Assembly (NCBI RefSeq): GCF_900580865.1
Contig: NZ_UTBZ01000026.1
Location: 186,001-250,000, forward strand
Origin: Pseudomonas viridiflava
GTDB lineage: Bacteria > Pseudomonadota > Gammaproteobacteria > Pseudomonadales > Pseudomonadaceae
DNA: 64,000 nucleotides
Direction: 5' to 3'
Shown: piece after piece, positions 53,582 to 62,504 of the stretch
Position numbering within the stretch: the first letter of the stretch is position 1
Layout of the letters: the number at the start of each line of letters is the position of its first letter
Translations under genes and position numbers: made by a program
Notes under the pieces: generated by a model
The model's database searches: none
Told to the model about the DNA's origin: nothing
Seen by the model: only the letters and a program-made list of their open reading frames with translations

Positions 53582-55400
53582 GCATCACCTGGAACGACAA
53601 AGCCCGATCGACGCCCATGGCATCATCGGCGACATGCGCAGTGCGGCACTGGTCAACGACCGTGGCAGCGTGGATTTTTTCTGCTGGCCGGAGTTCGACA
53701 GTCCGTCGATTTTCTGTTCGTTGCTGGATACCCCCGACGCGGGGATTTTCCAGTTGGCGCCGGATTTGCCCGACGCGCGCCGCGAGCAGATCTACCTGCC
53801 AGACACCAATGTTCTGCAAACCCGTTGGCTGAGCGAGCGGGCGGTGGTGGAAGTCACCGATCTGCTGCCTATCGGAGACAGTGACGACACTCTACCGCTA
53901 CTGATGCGGCGGGTTCGCGTAGTGAGCGGCTCGGCGACTTTCACGATGCGCTGCGCCGTGCGCCACGACTATGCCCGAGCCGACACCCGAGCACAGATGG
54001 ATCAACAAGACGTGACGTTCAGCGCATCTGGCCAACCGACACTGCGCCTGGCTTCGGACCAGCCGATGCAGATCAACGCGCAAGCGGCGGTGGCGCAATT
54101 CACGCTCAAGCAAGATGAAACGGCGGCGTTCATGCTCGGTGCGACCGATGATCCACGATTCGCCGAAGGCGCCGGACACTTGTGCATGGAACGCACGCTG
54201 AAGTTCTGGCGCGACTGGATCGGTCAGTCGATTTACCGCGGACGCTGGCGCGAAATGGTCAACCGCTCGGCACTGGCGCTCAAGCTGCTGACCTCGCGCA
54301 AACACGGCGCCATCCTCGCCGCCGCCACCTTTGGCCTGCCGGAAACACCCGGCGGCGAACGCAACTGGGATTACCGCTACACGTGGATCCGTGATGCCTC
54401 GTTCACGGTGTACGCGTTCATGCGCCTGGGCTTTGTCGGCGAGGCCAACGCCTACATGGGCTGGTTGCGCGGGCGGGTCAGCGACTGCTGCGGCCAGCCG
54501 ATGAAACTGAACATCCTCTATGCCATCGACGGCCGCCAGGAACTGCCGGAAACCGAGCTGTCGCACCTGTCCGGTCACGGCGGTGCGCAACCGGTGCGCA
54601 TCGGCAACGGCGCTTACGATCAGATTCAGCTGGATATCTTCGGCGAGCTGATGGACGCGGTGTATCTGGTCAACAAATACGGCGACGCGATTTCCCATGA
54701 AGGCTGGAAACATGTGCGCGAAGTGGTCGATCAAGTCTGTGAGACGTGGCAGACCACGGATGTAGGCATCTGGGAAATGCGCGGTGAACAACACCACTTT
54801 CTGCACTCACGCTTGATGTGCTGGGTGGCGCTGGATCGAGCCATTCGTTTGGCCTCGAAGCGTTCGCTGCCGGCACCGTTTGCGCAATGGGATCAGACCC
54901 GTCAGGCGATTTACGCCGATATCTGGGAAAACTTCTGGAACGAGGAGCGTGGGCATTTCGTCCAGTACAAGGGTGGCACGGCGCTGGATGGCTCGATGTT
55001 GTTGATGCCGTTGGTGCGCTTTGTCAGCGCCAAGGATCCGCGCTGGCTCTCGACCCTCGCGGCCATCGAAAAGACGTTGGTGCGCGACGGCATGGTTTAC
55101 CGCTATCGCAATGACGACAGCAATATCGATGGTCTCGCCGGCACCGAAGGCGCGTTTGCCGCGTGCTCGTTCTGGTACGTCGAGTGTCTGGCCCGTGCTG
55201 GACAGGTGGAAAAAGCGCATCTGGAGTTTGAGCAACTGCTGCGCTATGCCAATCCGCTGGGCCTCTATGCAGAGGAGTTCGACAGTCATGGCCGGCATCT
55301 GGGTAATACGCCACAAGCACTGACGCATCTGGCGTTGATCAGCGCGGCAAGCTTTCTTGATCGGCGCTTGAGTGGGGAGAAGAGTGAGTGGCAGCCGTAA
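53574..55400 (+). CDS. Glycoside hydrolase family 15 (glucoamylase/trehalase-like)
   Basis: 608 residues. N-terminal beta-sandwich opening with SPIDAHGIIGDMRSAALVN, then the alpha/alpha-barrel catalytic domain with NWDYRYTWIRDASFTVYA (catalytic-site region near residue 264) and GTEGAFAACSFW near 523. Bacterial proteins of this layout hydrolyse alpha-glucosides such as trehalose or maltooligosaccharides. No signal peptide, so cytoplasmic. Translationally coupled to the preceding SDR gene, which could oxidise the glucose produced. Substrate not shown by sequence. Confidence 0.9.
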   Translation: MAEHHLERQSPIDAHGIIGDMRSAALVNDRGSVDFFCWPEFDSPSIFCSLLDTPDAGIFQLAPDLPDARREQIYLPDTNVLQTRWLSERAVVEVTDLLPIGDSDDTLPLLMRRVRVVSGSATFTMRCAVRHDYARADTRAQMDQQDVTFSASGQPTLRLASDQPMQINAQAAVAQFTLKQDETAAFMLGATDDPRFAEGAGHLCMERTLKFWRDWIGQSIYRGRWREMVNRSALALKLLTSRKHGAILAAATFGLPETPGGERNWDYRYTWIRDASFTVYAFMRLGFVGEANAYMGWLRGRVSDCCGQPMKLNILYAIDGRQELPETELSHLSGHGGAQPVRIGNGAYDQIQLDIFGELMDAVYLVNKYGDAISHEGWKHVREVVDQVCETWQTTDVGIWEMRGEQHHFLHSRLMCWVALDRAIRLASKRSLPAPFAQWDQTRQAIYADIWENFWNEERGHFVQYKGGTALDGSMLLMPLVRFVSAKDPRWLSTLAAIEKTLVRDGMVYRYRNDDSNIDGLAGTEGAFAACSFWYVECLARAGQVEKAHLEFEQLLRYANPLGLYAEEFDSHGRHLGNTPQALTHLALISAASFLDRRLSGEKSEWQP

Positions 55401-55440
55401 TGTTCGCCAGTGGCTGTAGGAAATAGCCCACAAAACGATG

Positions 55441-55590
55441 ACTTTGTAGGATCCCCTTGGCGAGGGTATTTATCCCCTTTTCGCTGCAAAGCAGCCCCGT
55501 TACCACCCAACTCATTCATCCAGAAATACTGGGGCTCCTGACTTTGGGGCCACTGCGCAGCCCAGCGGGGATACATCCTCTCGCCGCCGT
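55441..55590. repeat. Inverted copies of a second intergenic repeat family
   Basis: Left part has GGCGAGGGTATTTATCCCC and GCTGCAAAGCAGCCCC (55456-55498); right part has GGGGCCACTGCGCAGCCCAG CGGGG and ATCCTCTCGCC in reverse order (55547-55585). This resembles a repeat widespread between genes in the P. fluorescens group. The remainder of 55401-55760 shows no gene I can support. Confidence 0.65.
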
Positions 55591-55760
55591 TGGGCACGCC
55601 TGCGGACTACAACGACTCAACATCCCCCACGTCATCCCTCCACCGCAACTCGCAGTCACACCCGGAAATACCCTGTTGCCACCTGTTACATCCACCCCTA
55701 CCATCCACCGCAACGGGCACAGCGGAGCTGTCCAATAAAACCCGAATTCAAGGAACCAGA

Positions 55761-56150
55761 ATGTCCCAGCACGTCCAGCGCACCATCGACACGCCCCTTC
55801 GCACCGGCCTGACCCGCACCCAGCTCTGGAAAGCCGCGGACAAAGGCCTGATCAAATGCTGGGAAATCGGCCGCCAGCGCGCCGCGCGCTTCCCCGACCT
55901 CGCCCTGAAATGCCTTTCTGGGGAATTACCCGTGCTCGGCTGGAAGGGAGGCGTGAGCCGTAGCCTGAAGAAAAACGAGAAATACGGCTCGCTGAAGTAT
56001 TTGGCGCAATGGCAAGGCTTGCGTGGTGAGGATCTGGATATCGATCTGAGTAACGAGCGCTCGTTGACGTGTTCGCGGACGAAGATGATGGTGACATTCA
56101 CCCCGGATCGGACGAAGTATTTCAATCAGGTGGCGGAAGCTGAGGCTTAA
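55761..56150 (+). CDS. Small basic protein of unknown function
   Basis: 129 residues from ATG 55761, with AAGGA upstream. The product is basic at several places (SRSLKKNEKYGSLKYLAQW) and has a helix-turn-helix-like start (LTRTQLWKAADKGLIKCWEI), but I do not recognise a family. Base composition is near the genome average, unlike the AT-rich gene that begins 41 bases downstream in the same direction. The two could form a unit. A longer frame from 55590 lacks a ribosome site. Confidence 0.5.
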   Translation: MSQHVQRTIDTPLRTGLTRTQLWKAADKGLIKCWEIGRQRAARFPDLALKCLSGELPVLGWKGGVSRSLKKNEKYGSLKYLAQWQGLRGEDLDIDLSNERSLTCSRTKMMVTFTPDRTKYFNQVAEAEA

Positions 56151-56190
56151 AAACCACACAAAACGAAAAATTTGGATTTAACAAACCAAA

Positions 56191-57000
56191 ATGAATTCAC
56201 CAAAGTACGAGCAAACGGTAGCCATATTCATCGATATTCTAGGTTCGAAAGACACCATAGGATTCGATGAAAAATACAATATCCACAAAATTTTTCATCG
56301 CTCCATACTGGTCAACCAAGAACGACAGAACAGCAAAGAGCATGTTATCTACACAAGAAAACTATATAGCTTTTCAGACTGCGCCTATATTTTTTACAAA
56401 TACAAACAAAACATCGACGAGAGCAAAAAAGATTTAAACAAACTCCTGCAAGTAGCTTTATTTAACAGCTCCAACATTGCACTGGAACTGCTCAATGCGG
56501 GTTTCATACTCAGAGGGGGAATAACTTGCGGGGATGTCTTCTTTGACGATATGAGCTTTTTTGGTCCCGCAGTGGATCGGGCATATGAATTAGAGTCAAA
56601 AAAAGCTGTCACACCTCGAATATTAATTGATCCAAAATTCGGAGCAGAATTGCTCCAACACGAAACCAAAATCTACTCAGAGGTTTTTGGTCCCTCAAAT
56701 CCCAACTACCACTTTTTACCAAAAAGAAAATTCATTCCCACCATCGCGATTAAGGATGGAAACGACTACATCCTTAACCCTATGTACATACTCGAAATGG
56801 AGGGACAAATCCCCCTAGGCGAAAGCTATATAAACCATGGAGAATTAAAAGAAAACTTATTAGAAAAAATAAACTCACAGATACTCGAACACCCATGGGA
56901 TAGCAGAGTTAGACCCAAGCTTGAATGGATGAAACAGTATCTAGAAAAATCCGAGATCAGCCTTGTCGAGCCTGAGTTCAGTTTCACATTTATGAGGTAA
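56191..57000 (+). CDS. Orphan class III nucleotide-cyclase-like protein, AT-rich
   Basis: 269 residues. The pattern FIDILG (first metal Asp, residue 14), FSDCAYIF (second Asp, about residue 63), RGGITCGDVFFDD and FGPAVDRAYELESKKA matches the core of class III nucleotidyl cyclases, where the last element is usually G-x-x-V-N-x-A-x-R-L. No signal peptide, helices or partner domain. The gene is far richer in A+T than its neighbours, a sign of horizontal acquisition. Similar stand-alone cyclase-like proteins include the pyrimidine cyclases of the Pycsar anti-phage system, but no Pycsar effector (TIR or membrane protein) adjoins it. No clear Shine-Dalgarno. Confidence 0.6.
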   Translation: MNSPKYEQTVAIFIDILGSKDTIGFDEKYNIHKIFHRSILVNQERQNSKEHVIYTRKLYSFSDCAYIFYKYKQNIDESKKDLNKLLQVALFNSSNIALELLNAGFILRGGITCGDVFFDDMSFFGPAVDRAYELESKKAVTPRILIDPKFGAELLQHETKIYSEVFGPSNPNYHFLPKRKFIPTIAIKDGNDYILNPMYILEMEGQIPLGESYINHGELKENLLEKINSQILEHPWDSRVRPKLEWMKQYLEKSEISLVEPEFSFTFMR

Positions 57001-57047
57001 TCCTCGGCATTTGGGAGAACATTGCAAAATAACTCCACGGCCTACTC

Positions 57048-58031
57048 TTAACGTGTTGCAGGATCTATTGCAGCGCTAATCGAAAACCGCTCCCGATAAG
57101 CCTGCGGCGTTACGCCAATAGCGCGCAGGAAACTGCGGCGGAGAGTTTCCTCACTGCCAAACCCGCAATTGGACGCGATGCGTTTGACCGGCAGCCCAGT
57201 GTCACTGAGCAAGCGCCGCGCGGTCTCGACGCGGATCAGCTCAATCGCTCGCGCCGGGGTCTGGCCGGTGTCGGCGCGGTAGTGGCGGACGAAACTGCGT
57301 TCGCTCATGCCAGCCTGTTCGGCGAGGGTCGGCACGCCAAGATCGCAGGTCAGGTTTTCGGCGATCCACGCGTGCAGTTCATCAAACCGATTGCCCTGAT
57401 TCTGCAACGACAAGGTCACGCTGAATTGCGATTGCCCGCCCGGGCGTTTCAGGAACACCACCAGATGGCGGGCGACGTCCAGTGCGATGTCGCTGCCCAG
57501 ATCTTCTTCGACCATTGCCAAAGCCAAGTCGATGCCGGCGGTGACACCTGCCGAAGTCCAGACAGGGCCGTCGTTGATGAAGATCGGATTGGCCTCGACG
57601 TGCAAATTCGGATGCTGCTGCGCCAGTTGCTCGCAACGGGTCCAGTGGGTGACCACGCGGCGACCGTCCAGCCAGCCACTGGCTGCGAGCAAAAACGCCC
57701 CGGTGCACACCGAAGCCACACGTCGACATTTGGCCGCATGTTCGCGCACCCAATCCACCAGCAGCACATCTTCGGCCGCCGGATAAATGCCCCAGCCACC
57801 GGCGATGATCAGCGTGTCGCTGGCCGCGTCCGGTAAAGGCTCGGCCAACACCGCCAGCCCCGCCGACGACATCACCGCCCCGCCGCCGCTGGCGATCACG
57901 CTCGGCGCATAAGGCATTGGCAGGCCGCGCTGACGGGCGAGGTCATTGGCCGAGGCGAACACCTGCAACGGCCCGGTGACGTCGAGGATCTGCATGTTGG
58001 CGAACGCGAGTACGTGGATGGCTTTGGGCAT
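57048..58031 (-). CDS. GlxA-type transcription regulator (DJ-1/PfpI domain plus AraC helix-turn-helix)
   Basis: 327 residues. N-terminal DJ-1/PfpI-like domain with VASVCTGAFLLAASGWLDG (nucleophile-elbow Cys, near residue 110) and THWTRCEQLAQQHP. The C-terminal AraC/XylS domain (about 220-320) has LAEQAGMSERSFVRHYRADT and IASNCGFGSEETLRRSF. It is transcribed divergently from a DJ-1/PfpI enzyme gene that it probably controls. The short gap holds TTGGCGTA repeats and a TGGCG/CGCCA palindrome. Confidence 0.88.
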   Translation of the reverse strand: MPKAIHVLAFANMQILDVTGPLQVFASANDLARQRGLPMPYAPSVIASGGGAVMSSAGLAVLAEPLPDAASDTLIIAGGWGIYPAAEDVLLVDWVREHAAKCRRVASVCTGAFLLAASGWLDGRRVVTHWTRCEQLAQQHPNLHVEANPIFINDGPVWTSAGVTAGIDLALAMVEEDLGSDIALDVARHLVVFLKRPGGQSQFSVTLSLQNQGNRFDELHAWIAENLTCDLGVPTLAEQAGMSERSFVRHYRADTGQTPARAIELIRVETARRLLSDTGLPVKRIASNCGFGSEETLRRSFLRAIGVTPQAYRERFSISAAIDPATR

Positions 58032-58068
58032 TTGGCGTAATTCGTGGGGTTATTGGCGTATGCGCCAG
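58031..58068. promoter_or_regulatory. Candidate operator between the GlxA regulator and the PfpI gene
   Basis: TTTGGCGTAA (58031-58040) is repeated as ATTGGCGTA at 58052-58060, and the second copy continues as the palindrome TGGCGTATGCGCCA (58054-58067). Direct repeats about 21 bases apart are a usual layout for AraC-family sites. Function inferred from position only. Confidence 0.4.
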
Positions 58069-58120
58069 AACCTACGCGCCTACAGTGAAGCCGTCCACCC
58101 CTTTTCATGGAGTAAGAACG

Positions 58121-58807
58121 ATGACGTTGCAGATCGGTTTTCTGTTGTTTCCACAGGTTCAGCAACTCGACCTGACCGGACCTTATGATGTGCTCGCCTC
58201 GTTGCCGGGGGTTCAGGTACATCTGATCTGGAAGGATCTGATGCCGGTCACCGCCAGCACCGGCCTGCTACTGAAACCGACCACCACGTTTGAGGATTGC
58301 CCGTGTCTGGATGTGATCTGCATTCCCGGTGGCGGCGGTGTCGGGCCGTTGATGGAAGACGAGCAGACGCTGGACTTCATCAAGCGCCAGGCCCTTCAGG
58401 CGAAGTACGTGACCTCAGTGTGCACCGGTTCGCTGGTCCTCGGCGCGGCGGGTCTGCTGCAAGGCAAACGCGCGACCACGCATTGGGCGTATCACGATCT
58501 GCTGCCGACGCTGGGCGCGATCGCGGTGAAGGATCGGGTGGTGCGTGACGGTAATCTGTTTACCGGTGGCGGGATTACCGCGGGGATTGATTTTGCCTTG
58601 GTATTGGCTGAAGAGTTGGTGAGTGCTGACGCAGCGCAACTGATCCAGTTGCAATTGGAATATGCCCCGGCGCCGCCGTTCAACGCGGGCAGCCCGGAGA
58701 CTGCACCGGGTGCGATTGTCGATGAAGCACGTTTGCGTGCAGCGCCATCGCTGAAGCTGCGCACGGAAATCACCGAGCGTGCTGCCGCCAAACTTAACCT
58801 GCACTAG
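58121..58807 (+). CDS. inhA: DJ-1/PfpI family protein, isonitrile hydratase-like
   Basis: 228 residues, the length of Pseudomonas isonitrile hydratase. Opening LQIGFLLFPQVQQLDLTGPYD, acidic partner in ICIPGGGGVGPLMED, active-site cysteine in TSVCTGSLVLGAAGLLQG, and TTHWAYHDLLPTLGA. Isonitrile hydratase converts isonitriles to N-substituted formamides. Start ATG 58121 has GGAGTAAG upstream; the earlier in-frame ATG does not. The natural substrate is unknown, and other DJ-1-type roles remain possible. Divergent from its likely regulator. Confidence 0.78.
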   Translation: MTLQIGFLLFPQVQQLDLTGPYDVLASLPGVQVHLIWKDLMPVTASTGLLLKPTTTFEDCPCLDVICIPGGGGVGPLMEDEQTLDFIKRQALQAKYVTSVCTGSLVLGAAGLLQGKRATTHWAYHDLLPTLGAIAVKDRVVRDGNLFTGGGITAGIDFALVLAEELVSADAAQLIQLQLEYAPAPPFNAGSPETAPGAIVDEARLRAAPSLKLRTEITERAAAKLNLH

Positions 58808-58850
58808 ATCCCACGCCAAACGCAAAACCCTTTCTGGAATACTAATCCCC

Positions 58851-58941
58851 TGTGGGAGCGAGCTTGCTCGCGAAGACGGCGGATCAGTCGACATCAATGT
58901 TGTCTGACCGACCGCTTTCGCGAGCAGGCTCGCTCCCACAA
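58851..58941. repeat. Inverted pair of REP elements
   Basis: TGTGGGAGCGAGCTTGCTCG at 58851 and the inverse ending at 58941. They fill most of the gap between the PfpI gene and the CPBP gene. Confidence 0.9.
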
Positions 58942-59060
58942 TAAGTTTTATGTGAGGCCTCGGGCTTGTGTGCCGTCCCCACATTCCGCCACACCTTCAC
59001 TTGTCCCCACGCCCCCACCCGTGTAGAAAGCCCTTCCACAAATTTGCACAGGGACTTTCG

Positions 59061-59852
59061 ATGAAGGCTTTGCCATGGCTCTATCTGGCGCTTCTCAGCC
59101 TCGGTTACGGATGGGCGCTGAGCTTCGGTCACCTCGGCTGGCTGGCATTGATTTCCATCGGGCTGCTGGTGTTCGCCGGTTTTGCCGTTCGCCAACAACA
59201 GGTGCCGGTCGCACGTTTTCTCGGTCATGGTCTGTTCATCGTGCTGGCCGTGGCGTTGGCATTGCACTGGCTGCCGGGCTTCGCCAACGGTCGCGCCATC
59301 GATCCGCAACGTTTCACCGACAACGCTGTGCCGTTCTCGATGTACCTCAATCTCGATAAACCGCTGATTGGCTTTTGGCTGTTGCTCGTCTGCCCGTGGA
59401 TTGTCGGGCGGCGTTCGTTGCGCCTGAGCGTGTACGCCACCGCCCTCGCCCTGACACTGAGCGCAGTTCTCGCCCTTGGCGGTGCGCTGTTGCTGGGCGT
59501 AATCGCTTGGGCGCCTAAATGGCCGGATCAAGCGTGGCTGTGGGTGCTGAATAATCTGCTGCTGGTGACTTTGGTCGAGGAAGCGCTGTTTCGCGGCTAT
59601 ATACAGGGCGGCCTCAGCCAGCGCTTCAAACACCTGCCTTACGGTGAAAATCTCGCCCTGCTGCTGGCCTCGCTGCTGTTCGGCCTGGTGCACGCCGGCG
59701 CAGGCTGGACCTGGGTGTTGCTGGCGGGTCTGGCGGGTGTCGGCTATGGTCTGGCCTACCGTTTTGGCGGGCTCGGCGCGGCGATCGCCACGCATTTCGG
59801 CCTGAACCTGCTGCATTTCGGCCTGTTCACCTATCCGATGCTCGCCGGCTGA
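59061..59852 (+). CDS. CPBP-family intramembrane glutamic endopeptidase homologue
   Basis: 263 residues, about eight hydrophobic helices. The CPBP/CAAX-like motifs are all present: EEALFRGY (EExxxR), FGLVHAG (FxxxH) and ATHFGLNLLHF (HxxxN/B). Start ATG 59061, with AGGG upstream, opens directly into the first helix; the longer frame reads through REP-adjacent sequence. Proteins of this family are membrane proteases or bacteriocin-immunity-like; the substrate here is unknown. Confidence 0.85.
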   Translation: MKALPWLYLALLSLGYGWALSFGHLGWLALISIGLLVFAGFAVRQQQVPVARFLGHGLFIVLAVALALHWLPGFANGRAIDPQRFTDNAVPFSMYLNLDKPLIGFWLLLVCPWIVGRRSLRLSVYATALALTLSAVLALGGALLLGVIAWAPKWPDQAWLWVLNNLLLVTLVEEALFRGYIQGGLSQRFKHLPYGENLALLLASLLFGLVHAGAGWTWVLLAGLAGVGYGLAYRFGGLGAAIATHFGLNLLHFGLFTYPMLAG

Positions 59853-59954
59853 AGCAAGCGCCGTTTTGCGACGCTGTGCTGATTATTGAAAAAAAATTTC
59901 AATAAAAAGCTGTCACCGCCGACAACCTTTCAAAGCCTTGCGGATTGAAAAACC

Positions 59955-61520
59955 ATGCGTAATAACCAGCCCATTACACAACGCGAACGGACTTTCCCGG
60001 CTCAGCAGCGGTTGATTTCCACAACCGACGCCAAGGGCGTGATCACCTACTGCAACGACGCTTTCGTCGAGATCAGCGGGTTTTCGCGTGAGGAACTGAT
60101 CCGTGCGCCGCATAACCTGGTCCGTCACCCTGACGTGCCGGCGGCGGTGTTTTCGCACATGTGGGGCACACTGAAACAAGGCTTGCCATGGATGGGCATT
60201 GTCAAGAATCGCTGCAAGACCGGTGACCATTACTGGGTTAACGCCTATGTAACACCGGTGTTCGACGGCAATCAGGTGGTCGGTTACGAGTCGGTGCGGG
60301 TCAAACCCACCGCCGAACAGATCCGCCGTGCCGAAGCGCTCTACCAACGCATCAACCAGGGCAAGTCGGCGATCCCTTCCAGCGATAAATGGCTGCCGGT
60401 GCTGCAGGACTGGCTGCCGTTCATTCTGGTCAGTCAGTTGAGCTTCATGATCGGCGCGACCCTGAACTCGCAGTGGGGCTTTGCTCTGGCTGCCGGTTTG
60501 TCGGTGCCGCTGGGCCTGATGGGCCTGCAATGGCAGCAACGCGGACTCAAACGCCTGCTGCGTCTGGCCGAGCAGACCACCTCCGACCCGTTGATCGCGC
60601 AGATGTACACCGACAGCCGTGGCGCGCAGGCGCGTCTGGAAATGTCGATCCTCAGCCAGGAAGCCCGCCTGAAAACCTGCCTGACCCGTCTGCAGGACAC
60701 CGCCGAACACCTGACCGATCAGGCCAAGCAGTCCGACGCCCTGGCGCACAACAGCTCCACCGGCCTGGAACGTCAGCGCGTGGAAACCGAACAGGTCGCC
60801 ACCGCCGTCAACCAGATGGCCGCGACCACTCAGGAAGTGGCCAGCCACGTACAGCGCACCGCCGACGCCACTCAGGAAGCCAATCGCCTGACCGGTCGCG
60901 GTCGTGACATCGCCGGCGAAACCCGCGAAGCCATTCAGCGTTTGTCCGTGGTTGTTGGGGAAACCGGTCTGACCGTGACCCAACTGGCCAAGGACAGCGA
61001 CGAAATCGGTGGCGTGGTTGATGTGATCAAAGGTATCGCCGACCAGACCAACCTGCTGGCACTGAACGCTGCGATTGAAGCGGCACGTGCGGGTGAAATG
61101 GGCCGTGGCTTTGCCGTGGTGGCTGACGAAGTGCGTCAACTGGCGCAACGCACCAGCGAATCGACCGGGCAGATTCACGCCCTGATCGCCAAGTTGCAGC
61201 AGACGGCTTCGAGTGCCGTGCAAACCATGGAAGCCGGGCATCGTCAGGCGGAAGAAGGTGTGGCGCGGGTGCTGGAAGCGGATCAGGCGTTGGTCGGGAT
61301 CAGTGAAGCGGTGGCCAACATCACCGACATGACCACGCAGATTGCTGCCGCGACCGAAGAGCAAAGTGCGGTGGCTGAAGAGATCAGCCGCAACATCAGC
61401 AATATTTCGGAGCTGGCGGATCAGACGTCGGAACAAGCGCATAACTCGGCGTTGCTGAGTGAAGAGCTGACGAAGACGGCGAATACGCAGTACTCGTTGG
61501 TGGAGCGGTTTAACCGCTGA
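59955..61520 (+). CDS. Aer-like methyl-accepting chemotaxis protein with PAS domain
   Basis: 521 residues. N-terminal PAS domain (residues about 12-110; [45 protein letters not shown]) typical of Aer redox sensors with FAD. A short hydrophobic stretch (about 155-195) anchors it, and the C-terminal half is the MCP signalling coiled coil with [19 protein letters not shown] at its hairpin tip. No periplasmic ligand domain, so it senses internal energy or redox state and signals to CheA. A strong terminator follows. Confidence 0.92.
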   Translation: MRNNQPITQRERTFPAQQRLISTTDAKGVITYCNDAFVEISGFSREELIRAPHNLVRHPDVPAAVFSHMWGTLKQGLPWMGIVKNRCKTGDHYWVNAYVTPVFDGNQVVGYESVRVKPTAEQIRRAEALYQRINQGKSAIPSSDKWLPVLQDWLPFILVSQLSFMIGATLNSQWGFALAAGLSVPLGLMGLQWQQRGLKRLLRLAEQTTSDPLIAQMYTDSRGAQARLEMSILSQEARLKTCLTRLQDTAEHLTDQAKQSDALAHNSSTGLERQRVETEQVATAVNQMAATTQEVASHVQRTADATQEANRLTGRGRDIAGETREAIQRLSVVVGETGLTVTQLAKDSDEIGGVVDVIKGIADQTNLLALNAAIEAARAGEMGRGFAVVADEVRQLAQRTSESTGQIHALIAKLQQTASSAVQTMEAGHRQAEEGVARVLEADQALVGISEAVANITDMTTQIAAATEEQSAVAEEISRNISNISELADQTSEQAHNSALLSEELTKTANTQYSLVERFNR

Positions 61521-61533
61521 TTGAACTGGCGAT

Positions 61534-61574
61534 AACAAAAAACCCGGAGGGCGAGAGCTTCCGGGTTTTTTGTT
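61534..61574. terminator. Rho-independent terminator after the chemoreceptor gene
   Basis: AACAAAAAACCCGGA, loop GGGCGAGAGCT, TCCGGGTTTTTTGTT. The stem extends through the A/T tracts, so it can act in both directions. Confidence 0.9.
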
Positions 61575-61605
61575 GCCTGTCTGAAATAGACGATGTTTGG
61601 CAGGC

Positions 61606-61703
61606 CGCTTTCGCGAGCAGGCTCGCTCCCACAGGGGATTGTCGTCGGACAAAAAACTGTGGTCCCGAGCAGTTCCAATGTGGGAGCGAGCCTGCTCGCG
61701 AAG
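61606..61703. repeat. Inverted pair of REP elements
   Basis: CTTTCGCGAGCAGGCTCGCT from 61608 and the inverse at 61678-61703. They precede the first DUF6124-like gene end. Confidence 0.9.
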
Positions 61704-61724
61704 AGGCCATAACAGCCAGAGAAA

Positions 61725-62090
61725 TTACTGAGGCAACTTCAGCTTATCCAGCAGTCGATTGACCAACAGCTCGTTGAGCATGATCACCTGTTGCAGCGCC
61801 AGCAGCGGCTTGCGTTCCGGGCCGCCGATTGAATTGGCGATGTTACCGGCCATGGCATGGGCGTATGAAAGCGACTCGCTCGCCTCGACCAGTAGGGTTT
61901 CGTCATCCAGCGTGGGGTCGACGAGATAGACCGGGCGAAATTTTGGTGAGCTTGGTGGGGCCCCCAGGGCTTCGGGTCGTAGGTAGTAGTCGAGGGCGCG
62001 ATCAGTCGCTTCTTTGACCTTTTGCGGGTCAAGTGAAGGATCGTGGGGAATTGGATCGGTTTCTGGTGGGTTGGGCGTGATTTTGAACAT
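61725..62090 (-). CDS. DUF6124-like protein, copy 1
   Basis: 121 residues, start MFKITPNPPETDP, followed by AADRALDYYL-like TDRALDYYLRPEA, then DDETLLVEASESLSYAHAMA and a C-terminal helix LLALQQVIMLNELLVNRLLD. This is the layout of a small Pseudomonas family (DUF6124, formerly grouped with DUF3077) whose role is unknown. Start ATG 62090 has AGGAG upstream, lying at the end of a paired stem in the leader. Copy 2 at 62695-63060 is identical except for about four residues, exactly 970 bases away, so the region is a tandem duplication. Confidence 0.8.
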   Translation of the reverse strand: MFKITPNPPETDPIPHDPSLDPQKVKEATDRALDYYLRPEALGAPPSSPKFRPVYLVDPTLDDETLLVEASESLSYAHAMAGNIANSIGGPERKPLLALQQVIMLNELLVNRLLDKLKLPQ

Positions 62091-62297
62091 GGATGAAACT
62101 CCTATCGCAGTTTAAGGAGCCATCACTCTCGCTACCAAACGAGTGGGTGGTGGCCATACGCGGGTTGGTAGACCGGCTGCAATAGGAACCCGGCGCTCAC
62201 GAGTGAGCCCCACGCATGACCACCATAAAGCCGAGCCTCAAGAAAGAGGCACCTAAGGTGTTGCCACACAGCTATTACAGACGGGCTACCAAACCCG
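62091..62297 (-). ncRNA. Candidate structured 5' leader of DUF6124-like gene, copy 1
   Basis: In gene direction: hairpin CGGG-TTTGGTAG-CCCG (62297-62282), later CTCAC/GTGAG hairpin near 62195-62208, strand CCTATTGCAG (62186-62177), CTACCAA (62171-62165), TTTGGTAG (62139-62132), strand CTGCGATAGG (62110-62101) and start codon. CCTATTGCAG pairs with CTGCGATAGG over ten positions with one G-U, and the 3' strand runs into the Shine-Dalgarno AGGAG. CTACCAA can pair with either TTTGGTAG. Inferred to control translation; no known riboswitch class recognised. Confidence 0.5.
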
Positions 62298-62504
62298 ATC
62301 ACCGTTTTTCAGTGACAAGGAAACGATATAGCCCGGCCTGTAGCCATGTAAGCCGGCGGATTCTGGCGTACGCGTAGGTAACGGCGCAAGGTGTTGTAGG
62401 CCCGGTGGCGTAACGGATTGTGTGATTTAAACGTGCTTACAGGATTGCGTTTACCGACAGAAAAATCCGCAAATGCCCTGTTCTTTTGATGGTGTCTGTC
62501 AGAC

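Noticed and set aside
55590..55760. N-terminal extension of the small unknown gene
   Set aside because: The extension crosses intergenic repeat sequence and lacks a ribosome site, whereas ATG 55761 has AAGGA upstream.
56191..57000. Complete Pycsar defence operon
   Set aside because: Only the cyclase-like gene is present; the upstream small gene shows neither TIR motifs nor membrane helices.
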